The position numbers and the translations under genes were made by a program. Below the pieces are notes generated by a model that was not told the DNA's origin, made no database searches, and saw only the letters and a list, made by a program, of their open reading frames with translations. Below, piece by piece: positions 22,587-23,836 of a stretch of 23,836 bases of DNA (positions are counted from its first letter, which is position 1; every line of letters begins with the position of its first letter). Source of the DNA: Pseudomonadota bacterium (GTDB lineage: Bacteria > Pseudomonadota > Alphaproteobacteria > Reyranellales > Reyranellaceae); the NCBI GenBank assembly GCA_023386865.1, contig JAEWIV010000277.1:1-23836 (forward strand). Reading direction: 5' to 3'.

Positions 22587-23699
22587 CTAGAACGTGACGA
22601 CGCTGCGGATCGACTGTCCCTTGTGCATCAGGTCGAAGGCGTCGTTGATCTTCTCGACCGGCATCACGTGGGTGATGAGCGAATCGATGTCGATCTTCTT
22701 GTCCATGTACCAGTCGACGATCTTCGGGACATCGCGCCTTCCCTTGGCGCCGCCGAAGGCCGTGCCCATCCAATGCCGGCCGGTGACGAGCTGGAAGGGG
22801 CGGGTCGAGATCTCCTGGCCGGCGCCGGCGACGCCGATGATCACAGACTTGCCCCAGCCGCGATGGCAGCATTCCAGCGCTTGGCGCATCAGCTTGGTGT
22901 TGCCGACGCATTCGAAGCTGTAGTCGGCGCCGCCGTCGGTCAATTCGACCAGGTGCGCGACCAGGTCCTTGGATCCCAAGGTCGAAGGATTGACGAAGTG
23001 GGTCATGCCGAACTTGCGGCCCAGCGCCTCGCGTGCCGGGTTGAGGTCGACGCCCACGATCATGTTGGCGCCGACCATGCGGGCGCCCTGCACCACGTTG
23101 AGCCCGATGCCGCCCAGGCCGAACACCACGACATTGGCGCCCGGCTCGACCTTGGCCGTGTTGATCACGGCGCCGATGCCGGTGGTGACGCCGCAGCCGA
23201 TGTAGCAGACCTTGTCGAACGGTGCGTCGGGGCGGATCTTGGCGAGCGCGATCTCCGGCAGCACCGTGTAGTTGGAGAAGGTCGAGCAGCCCATGTAGTG
23301 ATGGACCTTCTTGCCCTTGAGCGAGAAGCGCGACGTGCCGTCGGGCATCACGCCCTGGCCCTGGGTCGAGCGGATGGCGGTGCAGAGGGTGGTCTTGCCC
23401 GACAGGCAGGATTTGCAGGCGCGGCATTCGGGCGTGTAGAGCGGAATGACGTGGTCGCCCTTCTTCAGCGACACGATGCCCGGTCCGACATCGACGACGA
23501 CGCCCGCGCCCTCGTGGCCGAAGATCACGGGGAACAGCCCCTCGGGATCGCCGCCCGAGCGCGTGACCTCGTCGGTATGGCAGACGCCCGACGCCTTGAT
23601 CTCGCCCAGCACCTCGCCGAACTTGGGCCCTTCGAGATCGACTTCCTCGATCTCGAGGTTCTTGCCGGCCTCGAAGCAGACTGCCGCCTTGGTCTTCAC
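22587..23699 (-). CDS. Class III alcohol dehydrogenase / S-(hydroxymethyl)glutathione dehydrogenase-like
   Basis: This 370-residue zinc alcohol dehydrogenase has catalytic zinc ligands Cys40 (GVCHTD), His62 (GHEGAG) and Cys169 (IGCGVTTG) and structural zinc ligands Cys92, Cys95, Cys98 and Cys106. The NAD-binding motif is GLGGIGL near 194-200, followed by IVGVDLN with Asp for NAD. The STQGQGVMPDGTSRF loop and overall length fit class III, but an ordinary aryl or long-chain alcohol dehydrogenase remains possible, so I give no symbol. It is first in the minus-strand operon. The start is GTG at 23699, with GAGGGGG about five bases upstream; that ribosome-binding site can pair with an upstream C-run. 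In 23724-23836 I see no gene and no clear promoter. Confidence 0.88.
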   Translation of the reverse strand: MKTKAAVCFEAGKNLEIEEVDLEGPKFGEVLGEIKASGVCHTDEVTRSGGDPEGLFPVIFGHEGAGVVVDVGPGIVSLKKGDHVIPLYTPECRACKSCLSGKTTLCTAIRSTQGQGVMPDGTSRFSLKGKKVHHYMGCSTFSNYTVLPEIALAKIRPDAPFDKVCYIGCGVTTGIGAVINTAKVEPGANVVVFGLGGIGLNVVQGARMVGANMIVGVDLNPAREALGRKFGMTHFVNPSTLGSKDLVAHLVELTDGGADYSFECVGNTKLMRQALECCHRGWGKSVIIGVAGAGQEISTRPFQLVTGRHWMGTAFGGAKGRRDVPKIVDWYMDKKIDIDSLITHVMPVEKINDAFDLMHKGQSIRSVVTF

Positions 23700-23704
23700 G
23701 CTGT

Positions 23705-23723
23705 CCCCCTCAAAATCAGGGGG
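23705..23723 (-). promoter_or_regulatory. Hairpin covering the ribosome-binding site of the alcohol dehydrogenase
   Basis: On the transcript of the minus strand, CCCCCU pairs with AGGGGG across a 7-base loop. The AGGGGG arm is the Shine-Dalgarno sequence of the GTG start at 23699. The 6-bp GC-rich stem could limit translation initiation. No aptamer-like structure is visible. Confidence 0.4.
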
Positions 23724-23836
23724 CGAAGCCTAGAGCAGGGGGAGGGTCGACGCTACCGGAGTCGAAGCGCGAAGCGAAAAGCCACCGTCATGCTGGGCGC
23801 CGCGGAGGATGTGATGCCGGGTGGAAGCGGGGGGGT

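Overview
The window is GC-rich chromosomal DNA, most likely from an alphaproteobacterium of the Rhodospirillales, Reyranella or Bradyrhizobium kind. The best lineage clue is a NadQ-type regulator beside nadA. GC-rich codon use and stand-alone catabolic enzymes fit this. The species is inference. No tRNA, rRNA, CRISPR array, integrase or complete insertion sequence was seen.

Layout. (1) 1-4626 (+): a urea ABC transporter operon urtA(partial)-urtB-urtC-urtD-urtE with tight or overlapping junctions; no urease genes follow. (2) 4627-5740: a patch of lower GC with one hypothetical membrane-anchored protein (-). It ends in a second, diverged copy of the last 40 codons of urtE, so the patch looks inserted. 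(3) 5741-8218 (-): a DUF4239 membrane protein and an N-acyl-D-amino-acid deacylase-type amidohydrolase. (4) 8298-11828 (+): an apparent three-gene catabolic operon of an Old Yellow Enzyme-type reductase, a 2-methylfumaryl-CoA isomerase-like CoA-transferase and a 3-hydroxybenzoate 6-monooxygenase-like flavoprotein. (5) 11829-12067: two adjoining palindromic repeats. (6) 12068-14994 (+): nadQ, then nadA and nadC behind a promoter carrying three similar palindromes. nadB is missing, and an eight-codon mini-ORF sits where it might have been. (7) 15028-15345: a broken antibiotic-biosynthesis-monooxygenase (ABM) family gene whose middle is replaced by a second copy of one of the repeats. (8) 15349-16317 (-): an orphan TctC/Bug-type binding protein. 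(9) 16545-17581 (+): an NTF2-like protein and a TetR regulator behind a palindrome-bearing promoter. (10) 17642-19357 (+): adenine deaminase. (11) 19363-19470: a paired inverted repeat between convergent genes. (12) 23699-19472 (-): a five-gene operon of class III alcohol dehydrogenase, MBL-fold hydrolase, SDR, carboxymuconolactone-decarboxylase-like protein and a second SDR of the same subtype.

The content is mostly nitrogen scavenging (urea uptake, D-amino acid deacylation, adenine deamination), NAD synthesis and catabolism of small organic or aromatic acids. The points most worth a second look are the triple operator at nadA with the possible nadB fossil, the duplicated urtE tail, the dispersed palindromic element that interrupts a gene, and the OYE/Mct/monooxygenase operon, whose pathway I cannot assign to a described route.
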